21,029 nucleotides of DNA from Russula earlei (Eukaryota; Basidiomycota; Agaricomycetes; Russulales; Russulaceae). Positions 10,183 to 19,707 of the stretch are shown in pieces. Numbering within the stretch: position 1 is the stretch's first letter; the number at the start of each line of letters is the position of its first letter. The stretch lies in assembly GCA_025769875.1 (NCBI GenBank), contig JAGFNK010000815.1:1-21029 (forward strand), written 5' to 3'. Below the pieces are notes generated by a model. The model did not search any database and was not told the origin of the DNA. It saw only the letters and a program-made list of their open reading frames with translations. Made by a program: the position numbers and the translations under genes.

Positions 10183-13100
10183 CTACCGCCGGCGACCCAT
10201 GAAGAAGCATCCCTCGTACCCGAGTACCTCCGCGGGGCTTAGCGTGTCGCGCCAACGTCCTGTGAAGTTTCCGTACGCGTCACCAACAAAGTATCCCCGG
10301 TACAGCCACTTTCCGCGGTCGCCGTCAAGCTGGATCAAAATACCGTCCAAGGTTTAGCACAGATCCCACGCAAGAGCGGTTTACAAATGAAAATGTGTCA
10401 GAGGCTACACCAACTCACGTATTCCTTTGACAGAGTAACGAAACCATCGCCAGGGCGAACTCGGCCGATGAGCGCGAATTGTCCCCACGCAGAGTGCCCC
10501 TGTGAACAGCAAGTTGCGTTTGCGACAAGAGTTGCGCATGTCAGTCAAAGTGTCACCATTTATGAAAAGAGACATGATTTGCCCTTACCTCGCCAGCGAT
10601 CAGGATCTCGCGGACACGCTTGGCGTATGCCGCCGTAAGTTGCTCCGGCGCTGGGCACCGATGATAGAACGTGTCTAGTGCACGGGTCGGCTCATACACA
10701 CGTATGCCCTCGTGGTCGCGCTCGATGGTCAGCCCAGATGGGAGGTACGCGCGTAAGGGATCACCAGGTGACAGTGGCTTGTATCGCGGGTCCTCGAGCA
10801 CCGCAGCCACCTCAGCCGAGTTGCCCCGATCCTCAGGAAGTAGCAGGTGATATTCGTGCAGACGCCAGGTCTGCTGGTGCCGCGCAACGACGCTCTTCTT
10901 CAGCGTCGGTGGCGGCGCGCCTGACAACATGGCCGCGTAGGCCGAAAATTCGGTGTACTATAAAAATGAAAAAGGGTTCCGCTGGTGAGTAGCGCTCGAG
11001 ACGGGAGGAAAAACAAAATTGAAAATTGAGGGTGATGCATGGAGGAAAGCCTCACGGTGAAGAGTCCTTCCCAGACGCCCTCCATGGTGCCTGGTTTGAA
11101 CGTGCCAGAAGGGCACTCAGGCGTCGGCGCATCGTTGCCAGCGAGGCGCTTGCATCTTTCCCATTCACAGTCCCACTCGGAGCTCATGCGGACCTTCGGG
11201 GAGACTGAGGAAGGCACGAGCGGCGACATGGGCTCAAGGGCGTCCGCATCATTGGATGGGCGCTGTGCGAGGCTAAGGTAGGAAAGAACGGCAGGGGCTG
11301 TGAGAGGCGGTGGCGAAAGCGAGGGGTATTCGGCATATGCAGGAGGCACTGCGCTGTGCCCGACGGAATGGTTAGGCACAAAGTCCACCCAGGCCGGGCG
11401 ACACACGGGATACTGCACAGTGAGACCAAGAAAACGATGTCAGGTACAGAATTCGCCGTCCATGAAAGAAATGAGAACAATAAAAAAAAAAAAAGGAAAA
11501 GTTAAATGATCACGACCGCAGAAGTGTGAAAAAAAGGGGGCTTCAATTGTATCGTTTTGTTTTCGTTCGTGGGAGCAGAGAGACAGCGACCGTGCATTGG
11601 TTTCGCTTTCCGGGATACGCCAGAAAGATCCGCACGTCAGCGGAGTGGTGAAACAATAGTGGGCGGAGAACGAAAGAGTGGTCAACGGGTAGCGGGTCAA
11701 CGTGTCGTGTTCGTGTGGCACGGGCCAAGACTGCCATCGGCGAGTTCAGACGGGTCTGTACATGGTGGCGGGGGAGAAGGGTATCGTTGCTCTGGACCCT
11801 AAGTGCCACATCTGGCAAGAGAAAACCAGTAGACCGATAGCAACCCGAGCCATTGGAAACTCCATCAGCAACGCCCATGTACAATGCCGCCGCGAACTGG
11901 AACGCGCGAGAACAGGGGGCATCGGGTGGCACAAAAATGCGGAGACGCAAATGGAAGGAGCCCACGGAATAAAAAAAAAAGGGAGGTGATGAGAAGCGAA
12001 TTCGGAGATAGACAAATACGAAAGGCGATGGAACGGAGAGGGAGGGAAGAGGGCGCGCGCGGGCAGGCGGCAGGCGGAGCGGCCAAGGATCACCGGGCTG
12101 AGACAGAGCACGAAAGAGGAAACGGCGGAACGGGTGGATGGATTTGGTGGTGAAATGACGGCACCGTTTCCTCGTCGTATCAACGACGGCGCGGGCGTCT
12201 TGGTGCCAAGAACCCACCTACGACAACATCTTGGCGGCCTCGTGCGCGCGCGCGCGCGTGAGAGCACCCTGAGCGAGCCGAGGACGGGGTTAACTAATTA
12301 TTCTCCCCGTGTGGCGTCAAAAGGGAAGAAAGAAAGGGGAGGGGGAGGGGGCATGGCAGAAAAATGAAGCGGAAAGACATCATAAGCGAAAGATAGGACA
12401 TGCAGGCACGACATACTTGATGGGCACCAAGTGCCAACAGCTTCAATATGGAAGTTACATTTCGGAACTCTGCGTCGTCCAACGCGAAGTACTCCTCTTG
12501 CGATTGGAGGGGGGGGGGGGGATGAGCCGTCAACGCGCGGTTCCCCGTAGAGGAAAAGGGGGAGAAGGGGGGAAGATACGTACCGGGCCTGAGGAGGAAC
12601 CAAAAGAGCCACATCGTCACCGCCGACAGATCGTTGTTCGGCGGCCACGCGTTGTCCCGAATGGCGAGCTGCGCGCACGACGCGCCGTCCTCGGCAAACC
12701 AAAACTTGCGCAGCCAGCCGTCCAGCCGGGCGTACTCGCGCAGCTGCCGCTCGTTCTTGCCCTCGTTCTCGAGCATCATCAGATACGCCATCCAGAGCAT
12801 CTCGTGCAGCGCCCGCACTTCCTCCTCCGTCACCCCGCCGCCGTTATTGTTCCCATTGCCGTTCCCGTTCCCGGTAGCGGTACTGGCGCTCCCCACCTTG
12901 CTGCTGCCGTTACCGCCACCGACGCCGGCACCGGCACTGGGAGCTTGACCCGAAAAGTCGACGGTGCAGCCAACGCTCGCCCGCAGACGCGCAAGCAGCG
13001 CGCACCTCCGGCGCAGCTCGGCCGCGAGCTTGGGCGCCGTCACGGCGCTCGGGCCGAGACGGCGTGCGAGGGCTGCGGTGTCGAACTTGGCCGCGAAGAT

Positions 13101-13274
13101 GCGCGCGTGGAGGTGCGGGTTCGAGGCGGGCGAGAAGGAAGCGTGGAAGCGTCTGTTGACGAGGAGGAGCGATGCGAGCTCGCGGGGCGGGCCGAGCGGG
13201 CTGCTGTTGACGGCGAAGAAGACGATGTTCTCGAGGACTTCTTGCGGGATCGATTCCAACGTTGTCGCGCGCAT
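10183..13274 (-). CDS. Basidiomycete F-box protein (F-box 1), six exons
   Basis: F-box proteins link substrates to the SCF ubiquitin ligase through Skp1. Exons are 13274-12584, 12496-12417, 11412-11056, 10957-10589, 10499-10419 and 10329-10183, all joining in frame with GT-AG introns, giving about 574 residues. The F-box is at residues 6-46 (LESIPQEVLENIVFF, then LASLLLVNRRFHA). A Gly/Asn low-complexity insert occupies about 113-147. The middle has TSILKLLALGAHQ, LTAPAVLSYLSL, and FKPGTMEGVWEGLFT leading into YTEFSAYAAML. The C-terminal signature, shared with related basidiomycete proteins, is GHSAWGQFALIGRVR, DGFVTLSKEY, GKWLYRGYFVG, GRWRDTLSP and GYEGCFFMGRRR. ATG 13274 immediately precedes the F-box; an in-frame extension upstream is possible. 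The substrate is unknown. The copy looks intact. Its third intron is exceptionally long (separate entry). A decayed paralogue lies upstream on the same strand. Confidence 0.83.
11413..12416 (-). other. 1,004-nt intron of F-box 1
   Basis: Donor GTATGT after the codons for LGAHQ and acceptor TGTGCAG before YPVCRPAWVDF, phase 0. The paralogue has a 75-nt intron at the equivalent place. The interval holds homopolymers (A13 near 11482-11494, A10 near 11971-11980), a CG dinucleotide run (12244-12258) and short open frames with no recognisable relative. The alternative is two introns around an exon that I do not recognise. I prefer one intron, because the joined protein matches the paralogue's order without a gap. 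Confidence 0.6.
12244..12258. repeat. CG dinucleotide repeat
   Basis: GCGCGCGCGCGCGCG within the long F-box 1 intron. Alternating purine-pyrimidine sequence of this kind can adopt Z-DNA. Confidence 0.8.
12837..12936 (-). repeat. Low-complexity Gly/Asn/Ser coding tract in F-box 1
   Basis: The coding strand repeats GGNAAY-type codons, giving GNGNGNNNGGG and a GAGVGGGNG segment at about residues 113-147. F-box 2 lacks it, which accounts for most of the difference in first-exon length (691 against 520 nt). Confidence 0.75.
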
Positions 13275-14053
13275 GTCTCCGTCTATGCCTGGTGGTGGTT
13301 GTTTCGAAACAACGGCGAGAATGAGACCGCTGACGGCGACCGACCGAACACGACGACGAGACGGCGAGAGGAACCCGAGCTCGGCATTTGTCAGCCTCAT
13401 TTCAACTCCGATTTTTATTTTTTCCCTTTACAACGTCGATTTCCTCAGCGATGCGAGTTGGCGTTACTCGACACGGTCTCCGTACATAATAAGGGCGGAG
13501 GGAAAGGTGAGGTGAGGTGGTTCCATGACCTTTCCATAAAGAAGGCGGTGGTGATGGTCGTAAGTAGTAGGAGATGCAATAATAGTAGTAATAGTAATAG
13601 CGTTACATTAGACGCCACGATAATCACAGTTCCCGTATTCGAGAGCGCGAGCAAATAACAGATAAGCCCACAGAAGGGGATTTACGTGGCAAGGCGTAAC
13701 GCCCGTATCTAGGAACGTCTCGCGCACTTGTCGTGTGAGCGTCCGTGATGCATAAACATTTTCGCATCAGAATGTCCGCGGCAATCAAGAACGAAGTGAA
13801 AAGGGGGGAGGGGAGGGCAGGGCAGGGCAGGGCAGGACCAGGGTTGTAAGCGAGCTTCAGCCTTCAGTCCGTATCGAGATGCGAGGTAACCAGATGTGGG
13901 GAAGAAGTAGGGTGATGTCGGATCTCGCGCGGGCGCGGGTGGACGAAGGCGCCCATAGGGAATGGGGCTAGCGTCCTGTGGAGGAACGCCCTCGAGCTGG
14001 GGCACGCAATTGCCTCCGCCGGCATGCAAACACGGAAGCACAGGTCATCCATG
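13275..14053. other. Intergenic region between the two F-box genes
   Basis: This 779-nt stretch should contain the F-box 1 promoter and the F-box 2 3' end. It holds an AAT/AGT-type trinucleotide run (13576-13599) and a G-rich repeat (13803-13836). No coding segment is supported, and no clear TATA element or terminator can be named. Confidence 0.5.
13803..13836. repeat. G-rich repeat, GGGCA units
   Basis: GGGGGGAGGGG followed by four AGGGC units on the plus strand. It has at least four G-runs of three or more with short spacers, the arrangement expected of a potential G-quadruplex. It lies about 220-250 nt past the F-box 2 stop. Confidence 0.8.
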
Positions 14054-16203
14054 TCATTCTTCTTTGCATAGACTCCAGATGCCCTCCCACTGAGCGCCTG
14101 GAGAGCAATACTTCCATTTACCGACAAGGTTCTGCGAAGACAGCACTGTGGATGAGACGCGCGCCGACAGGGATCAGTCCTCCCACATATCCCTTTGAAC
14201 AAGCGGGAACTCACGGTAACCAGCATAGAGCGTGCGACGTGGAAGTCTTCCCCATGCTCGTTAAGCTACACGTGATGGTCCGATTAGGGGGCAGCGACTG
14301 ATACGAGCGAATCTCACGCACCGGTTGTCCGACCAGAACCACCAGACCGTCGGTGAGCTGCACGCGGCCCGAAAATTCATAGCTGCCCCATGCAGGTTGA
14401 AGAGGAACATCGGTCTGAAAGGGGCAGGTCAGGAGCAGTCCTCCAACGAGAGAAAAGAAGGGGGTGCCCACATATCCTGATAAGATCACGTCCACAATCT
14501 CCTGATCGGCGCTTGTCGAGCTCGCACCCGACTCGAAATCGCCCTGCACGTTTTCCGGTTCTTCACCAGGACGTTCACGATTGAAAGTTTCGTAGAATAC
14601 CTTTGTAGAAGAGCGCGCATCAAAGAGCTCGCTCCCGTCCTGTGGCACGATTGCGTCAGCTATGGATACATTCCACATGAACATTTGCAAGCAGAAAATC
14701 GCACCTCTCTCCGCGTCCACGTCGTCGGAGGGAGCAAGGGGACAAGGGAAGGATCGTCCCATATGTCGCCGGATGGGCACGACTTGGGACCGGAATGTTG
14801 CAGGTGTTCCTCCAAACAGCAAGAGAAGGGAAGACGAGAATGGCCGGGCAGCGCGGCAGGACCGGCCTCCCCAGTCATGAAGGGGGTGAAGTCACGATCG
14901 TACGGTGCCTAGGGCAAGACGCATCGGGCGTCAGAGGATGAAGTTCAGCAACGGCCGCAGCACCAAACACGGAAAAGACGCACCAGATAGGTCCCTCTCC
15001 ACGTTCCGGTGAGCGTTCCAGGGGTGTATCTCCTAAGGGAACCCGACGTGAAAGGGTCTCCGACTACGGCGCACAGCCAGTCCCAGTCGTGGCGTGTGCT
15101 GGGACTGTCGGCGCAGGTGGACGGAGAATCCGGACCGCGGTGTACCGTGCGAGTACGGAAGGAGCGGTTGTAGTGCTCGATGTCCTCCACGGTCTGTCCT
15201 TGTCCCCCATCTTGGACGCGCAAGAGGGGAATTTCTGGAGGGTATGCAAGCGGGAACGCGTCGAGACGAGCGAAATAGGCGAGCGAGGCGCTGAGCGCGA
15301 TCGGGGGAAGGCGCAGGTGAAAAGCGTGGCCCATATAATCGACCGGGACGGTGACGGGCGCGGGAGATAGAGGGGAACAGGCGCGTGGCGAGAGGTGGGG
15401 CGTAAAGTTGGTTCCATTGACGAGCAGGTAGGGATCGAAACCCTGCTCTCCGAACGAGTACTGCAGGGTTGGGGACGATCGGGTCAGAAGGAGGGATGAG
15501 GCGAGGCGACGGGGAGAGGGAAGGAAGGCACGGACCCGGAACCAGGCGAAGGTGAGCGGGAATAGAATGTCCATGATCTTGTCGCGGCTATCAATTGACT
15601 CCCCGTCGAGGGCGCCTGACGGAGGGAGGGATGTCGGATGGCCGAAGGGAAGCAAGGGCGGAGTACGATCGTGAACCACGCACCTTGTGAAGTCATATGC
15701 CAAAATAGAGCGACGGCGAGGGTGTTGCACGTGTCCTCGATGGGCCAGAGGTTGTGGCCGCGATGGAGGCGTTCGGCGACATACTTTTCTAGAAGGGCGG
15801 GGAGGCCGGCGGATTGGAGGTGGTGATAGTTGAGGGCGTCGTGCTCGAGGACCATGACGTAGGCGACGAGGAGGGCATGCTGCAAGCGAGGGTGGTGTAC
15901 ATCGCCGCGACTGATGCAACGGAGGGCGTGGAAGCGCCTCTTGAGCTCGGGATAGAAGAGGGATGCCAGGAGGGACGAAGGGGGGAAGCGACGGGGGAGG
16001 GGCGGACGAGTCAAACTTGCGATGGAAGATGCGACGGTAGAGGCGAGGGTTGTTGGTCGGGTTGAGGAGCTTGTAAAAGAGACGGCAGGTGAGCATGAGG
16101 GGAAGGAGAGAGCGCGGAGGAGAGGAAAGGGGGGGTCGTAGTCGAGGGAGTGGATGAGAAAGTCTTCCATCACGTCTTGGAGGAAGAGGAGAGGGGGGAA
16201 CAT
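14054..16203 (-). pseudogene. Tandem F-box paralogue (F-box 2), frame-broken
   Basis: Seven exons can be laid out: 16203-15684, 15615-15536, 15460-14984, 14908-14472, 14414-14322, 14265-14215 and 14131-14054, all with GT-AG introns. The order matches F-box 1: an F-box start (VMEDFLIHSLDYD, then LMLTCRLFYKLL and NPRLYRRIFHRKFD), LFYPELKRRFHAL, DKIMDILFPLTFAWFR, GTLTGTWRGTYL, GGTPATFRSQVV, PAWGSYEFSGRVQLTDG and LVGKWKYCSPG. Three frame changes break it: about 16110 and about 16000, a compensating pair around the F-box, and one at about 14820-14870 in exon 4, whose 437 nt is not a multiple of three as needed. The C-terminal signature is weaker than in F-box 1 and ends in KEE. Most likely a pseudogene or a fast-diverging copy; sequence error in C-runs is the alternative. 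Confidence 0.68.
15461..15535 (-). other. 75-nt intron of F-box 2, counterpart of the 1,004-nt intron of F-box 1
   Basis: Donor GTCCGT after FAWFR and acceptor CTGCAG before YSFGEQGFDP, phase 0. It follows an exon of 80 nt, the same length as exon 2 in F-box 1, so position and phase agree between the copies. Confidence 0.6.
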
Positions 16204-17334
16204 ATTGAGACGAGGAAGGGCTCAAGGGAGCGAGGATATAAAAGATGTCGATGCATGGGGGGGATTGGATGCTGTTTCATTTCGACAAAGCGGCGTCTTG
16301 AAACGAGAACTTGGAGATGCGACTCCGACGAGCCGGTGGTGTGACGTTGTACGGTCAAGTTGGTTAGAAATGACGACGCAGCGTTTAGTCCCGGGCTCGA
16401 CGGAGCCGGGGGACGGAATTACAGAGCTCTACTTTATGATTCGATTGAGATCGCCAATCTGGGCGTTCCGGCGTGGGTCGTGCGTGCGGGCAGGGCAGAT
16501 GGGTACAAGGCCGGTTCGGGATGCCGACGGCAATGACAAAGGACCGCTGAAACTACAAGGTGAGACAGGGCGACCCGGGAGCGGAGGGAGGAGGCGAGGC
16601 GAGGGGCCGCAAGCGGAGACAGACCGAACTGAAGCGCTGGAAGAACGGCGGGGGAGGGAGGAGGAGCACATGTGACTGAGGACTCGAACTGCACTTTGGC
16701 CACCCACACGCACAAACCAAACTCATTATCTGGCCAGCGAGACCCTCAATAGCGGTTTCTAGGAAGCGACAACCCCAACCCAATATCATCCTCCTGATCT
16801 AATTTAAATCACACAAATCATCAGAATGATGAGGATGAATAGGGAAAATGGCAAAAATGTCCCCCGTGCGTGGTGCTCGTTCCACCTCCGTGTGCAGTGC
16901 GTTCGTTCACACCAATTGGGTATTAAAAAAAAAAAAGGGACGATGACGAAACCCCTCGCCTCCCGTCGCCACGTGAGATTCATGAATTGGGGAACGTGCA
17001 GAGGTGGGGGGTTACAATAAAGTGAAAGAGAGAGTCGGGGGAACCGAGGACAGCAGTTCGTTTCAGACGGCATTCGCCGATAAATTCAGGGCCTTCCCTT
17101 TTTCCCCCTCTTTTGGCGCAGCGCCAGCCAGAGCCACCACCCAAGCGCCAGGCCAGGCCAGCCAGGCCAGAGCCCGATACGTACGCAACGCGCACACACA
17201 CACACCACCTCTCGAACCTTGTCATTTCCTTCGATCATAGCACATCCATCAATACCGCCATCATCACCACCACCACCACCACCACCAACACTACTACTAT
17301 TCTTATTTTTATCTTGGTTTGATTTGCCACCCAT
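16204..17334. other. Gene-poor region upstream of F-box 2
   Basis: The plus strand is strikingly purine-rich to about 16675, continuing a bias that covers F-box 2 exon 1. This stretch should contain the F-box 2 promoter; no TATA box is evident. It also holds A12 (about 16925-16936) and, at 17265-17287, an ACC trinucleotide run. No coding segment is supportable. Confidence 0.45.
17265..17287. repeat. ACC trinucleotide repeat
   Basis: About seven ACC units, preceded by CATCAT and followed by ACTACTACT. Noncoding microsatellite. Confidence 0.85.
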
Positions 17335-17532
17335 CTAATCGCTTTTCTTTTGCTTCCCGAATCGCGTGCCCCCTCCCCGGTAACACCCACAAATCACCAC
17401 AGCACAGCTGAAACACTGTCGATTACCGGACACAGGTCCCGTCTTCCATTCGATCGGTTCCTGCGACCCGTCAAGCGTCAAGATCGATGCAACAACCGTC
17501 CCACACATCCCACCGTGCACTGCGCATTCCAT
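17335..17532 (-). other. Small cysteine-containing open frame, doubtful
   Basis: A 65-codon ATG-to-stop frame with six cysteines (MECAVHGGMCG, then CFSCAVVICGC). It has no N-terminal signal peptide, so it does not fit a secreted cysteine-rich effector. No splice partner or relative is recognised. It is recorded because it stands alone in a gene-poor stretch; it is probably chance. Confidence 0.12.
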
Positions 17533-19707
17533 CTGTCCGGTATGCCACCACCCTTTTTTTTTTTTTTTCTTGGGCTCCTTGCGGTATCAACCTCACGATA
17601 TATGCTCCCCGTTTCATTCATCCCGGGATCCATACATGCACGCAGGCCGGCAGTGGATGTTTTTCAAACGATCATCACCCCCCGAAACCGAAAAATGAAG
17701 GATGGCAGCACCTGCCATGAAATAAACTGTGACGTCATCTCTCCCTCTTTCCTCTCTCAGATCCTATGGCACCCCGCCGCTAGCGGTTGCTAAGCAGCCA
17801 GCTAGCCCTCTTTGTCGGCAAACGGAACAAGTTCAGGACGCGGGGACCACTTCGGAATCCTCCCCGTAAAGAACAACACACACACATACGACGCGGCACA
17901 TGATTGTGCGTCCACCCCTCGATTTCTCCCTCGTTGTCAGGTGACGACGCGGTTGGTCGGGGGATCTACAACTTAATTAGTCAATTTCACCCACCGTCAC
18001 GTCTTTTAACTGCACGAATGTATTGGCGATCGGGCCAGAGAGGAGAAATGAGTTTCGATGGTTGGACCACCATCGGACGCCACACGAACAAGATCGATTA
18101 TTATTCAGAACACATGTGATGATAATGCTCATTAATCCACCTCGCCTTTCGTGAGGCTGTGCGCCTACTATCACACATACCGGGCAGAGACTTGGCCCGT
18201 ACGTTACATAGATAAAGTATGGGTTCGCGTTGCAATGGAGTCGCCGCGAGCCCGCAGAGCGTGTCCTCACCTTTGCTTTTGTTCGGTGGCTGGGGCTGGA
18301 GGCGATCTTCGAAAATAAATAAAATAAAATCCATACTCGAGCACGTATGAGGGCGCAGCGTCCATAAAAGCTCAAGACGACCTGCAGTGCAACAAGAGGA
18401 ATGAGCTTCGCATCCGAGGATTAACTCCTCACGAATCAGCAGACAGAGAACACACGCAACTTGACATTAATACGCTCCGCACAGATTAGCGCACAGGAGC
18501 TCTCGTAGCAGCAGTTACGGTCGCCACCTTCTACCGCCCTGCCTTGCCGTCACCTGCACGGTGATCAAGAAAGGGATGCCTATTGTGGCCCTCCCCCTTT
18601 CGTCCATTGCTTCCGGCAGCGGCCACACTCTCCCTAACTTGGCCACGCGCCGTGGTCGTGGTGTCGTGCGGGTGGATGTCTTGTGACGTGTGCCTTCGTA
18701 CTCCGTCACACCGTGCGCACGGGGTTCGTGGCTTCCTGTACGTCTCGTCTCTGTGCGACCGGGCCCTAGGGTCCGCATCATTTTCCGGACATCCCTACCG
18801 TCGCCCCGCCCTCCTCCCCCCCCCCCCTTCCCCTTCCTGATTCCCCCGTACACCGGAACCAAACTGATCAACGGGAGTCGGATGTGTGGGATCTCAAAGC
18901 GGAAGGGATGGAGTGGAGGGAGTGGAGTGACGTTGGGGAGGGGGAGACAGGGCGGAAATGACGGGAAGCAGGCGGAAATGAGCGTACGCACGTACCACAC
19001 ACATACGCAAACACGCTGCAATCTGCTCGCAATTGTCGTCTTGCGCAATACGCTCCTCCTTTTTCTTCTTCCTTTCCCTGGGTGTTGGGGAACAGTAACC
19101 CCCCCCCCTTCCCCCCGCCCTTTCTGGTGAGGAAATCTTGTCGATTAGTCCAATCTGGCGAACCCAGATAACGGCCGACGCTGCCGTCGGGCACTACTGA
19201 TGCCGTCGGGGGTTGATAACCTAAAAGGCCCTTTATCAATCCAAATATGTAAAATAAATAAAATTCAGTCCAGGCTCATTGCGCCTCATTCTCCGAGGCT
19301 GTACGTGCCCCACCTTCTGTACCCTACGGGGGCCGTGAGGGTGTGTGGTGTTGAGATTGGCTCCAAGGACTCCAACGAGCGGCATCGCGGCTGGAATTAG
19401 TCATGATAGGAGATCCAATTACTGGCGCTCGGCGAGAGAAAGGATGTGTCAAGGCGATGGGAAGTGAGAGCACGTTTCGAGCGACGGCTCGATTTGCCCA
19501 CGTAAGACTTGCGTTTGTAATTGGAAAAGTTAACATTCGAATGGCCAACCAACGCTCGCTTGCGCAGGCGGACCTTCCAGGGACGAGCGAACGTGGAAGG
19601 AGACGCAATCAAATTCCACATCGAGGGTTCATGCATACGCTCATGCATCATGCCAAGGACATCACGTAAAAACGAGATAGACATGTCGCATCTCGCCCAC
19701 CAAAACG
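17533..19707. other. Gene-poor region with homopolymers
   Basis: Holds T14 near 17552, C12 (18816-18827) and C10 (19099-19108). Between 18515 and 19130 the open frames on both strands overlap and are proline/arginine-rich low-complexity translations, without a family I recognise. No RNA gene seen. Confidence 0.4.
18816..18827. repeat. Poly-C tract (12 C)
   Basis: Homopolymer of 12 C in noncoding DNA. It is a likely place for length variation. Confidence 0.85.

Noticed and set aside
11543..12267. Minus-strand frames of 224 and 173 codons inside the long F-box 1 intron as extra exons
   Set aside because: They are low-complexity, overlap one another in different frames and have no counterpart in the paralogue, where the flanking exons join directly.
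12309..13658. 449-codon plus-strand open frame
   Set aside because: It lies antisense to exons 1 and 2 of F-box 1, where GC-rich codons keep the other strand open. Its translation is Arg/Gly/Glu-rich with no family match, while the minus strand has an F-box and correct splicing.
14945..16225. Single 426-codon minus-strand frame as one intact gene
   Set aside because: It crosses several likely introns whose lengths happen to keep the frame open, and it reads exon 1 in the wrong frame for most of its length (proline/arginine-rich). The spliced model matches F-box 1.
18515..19130. Overlapping frames of 146 and 177 codons on opposite strands
   Set aside because: Low-complexity proline-, arginine- and glycine-rich translations spanning C-runs and G-runs, with no splice structure and no known family.
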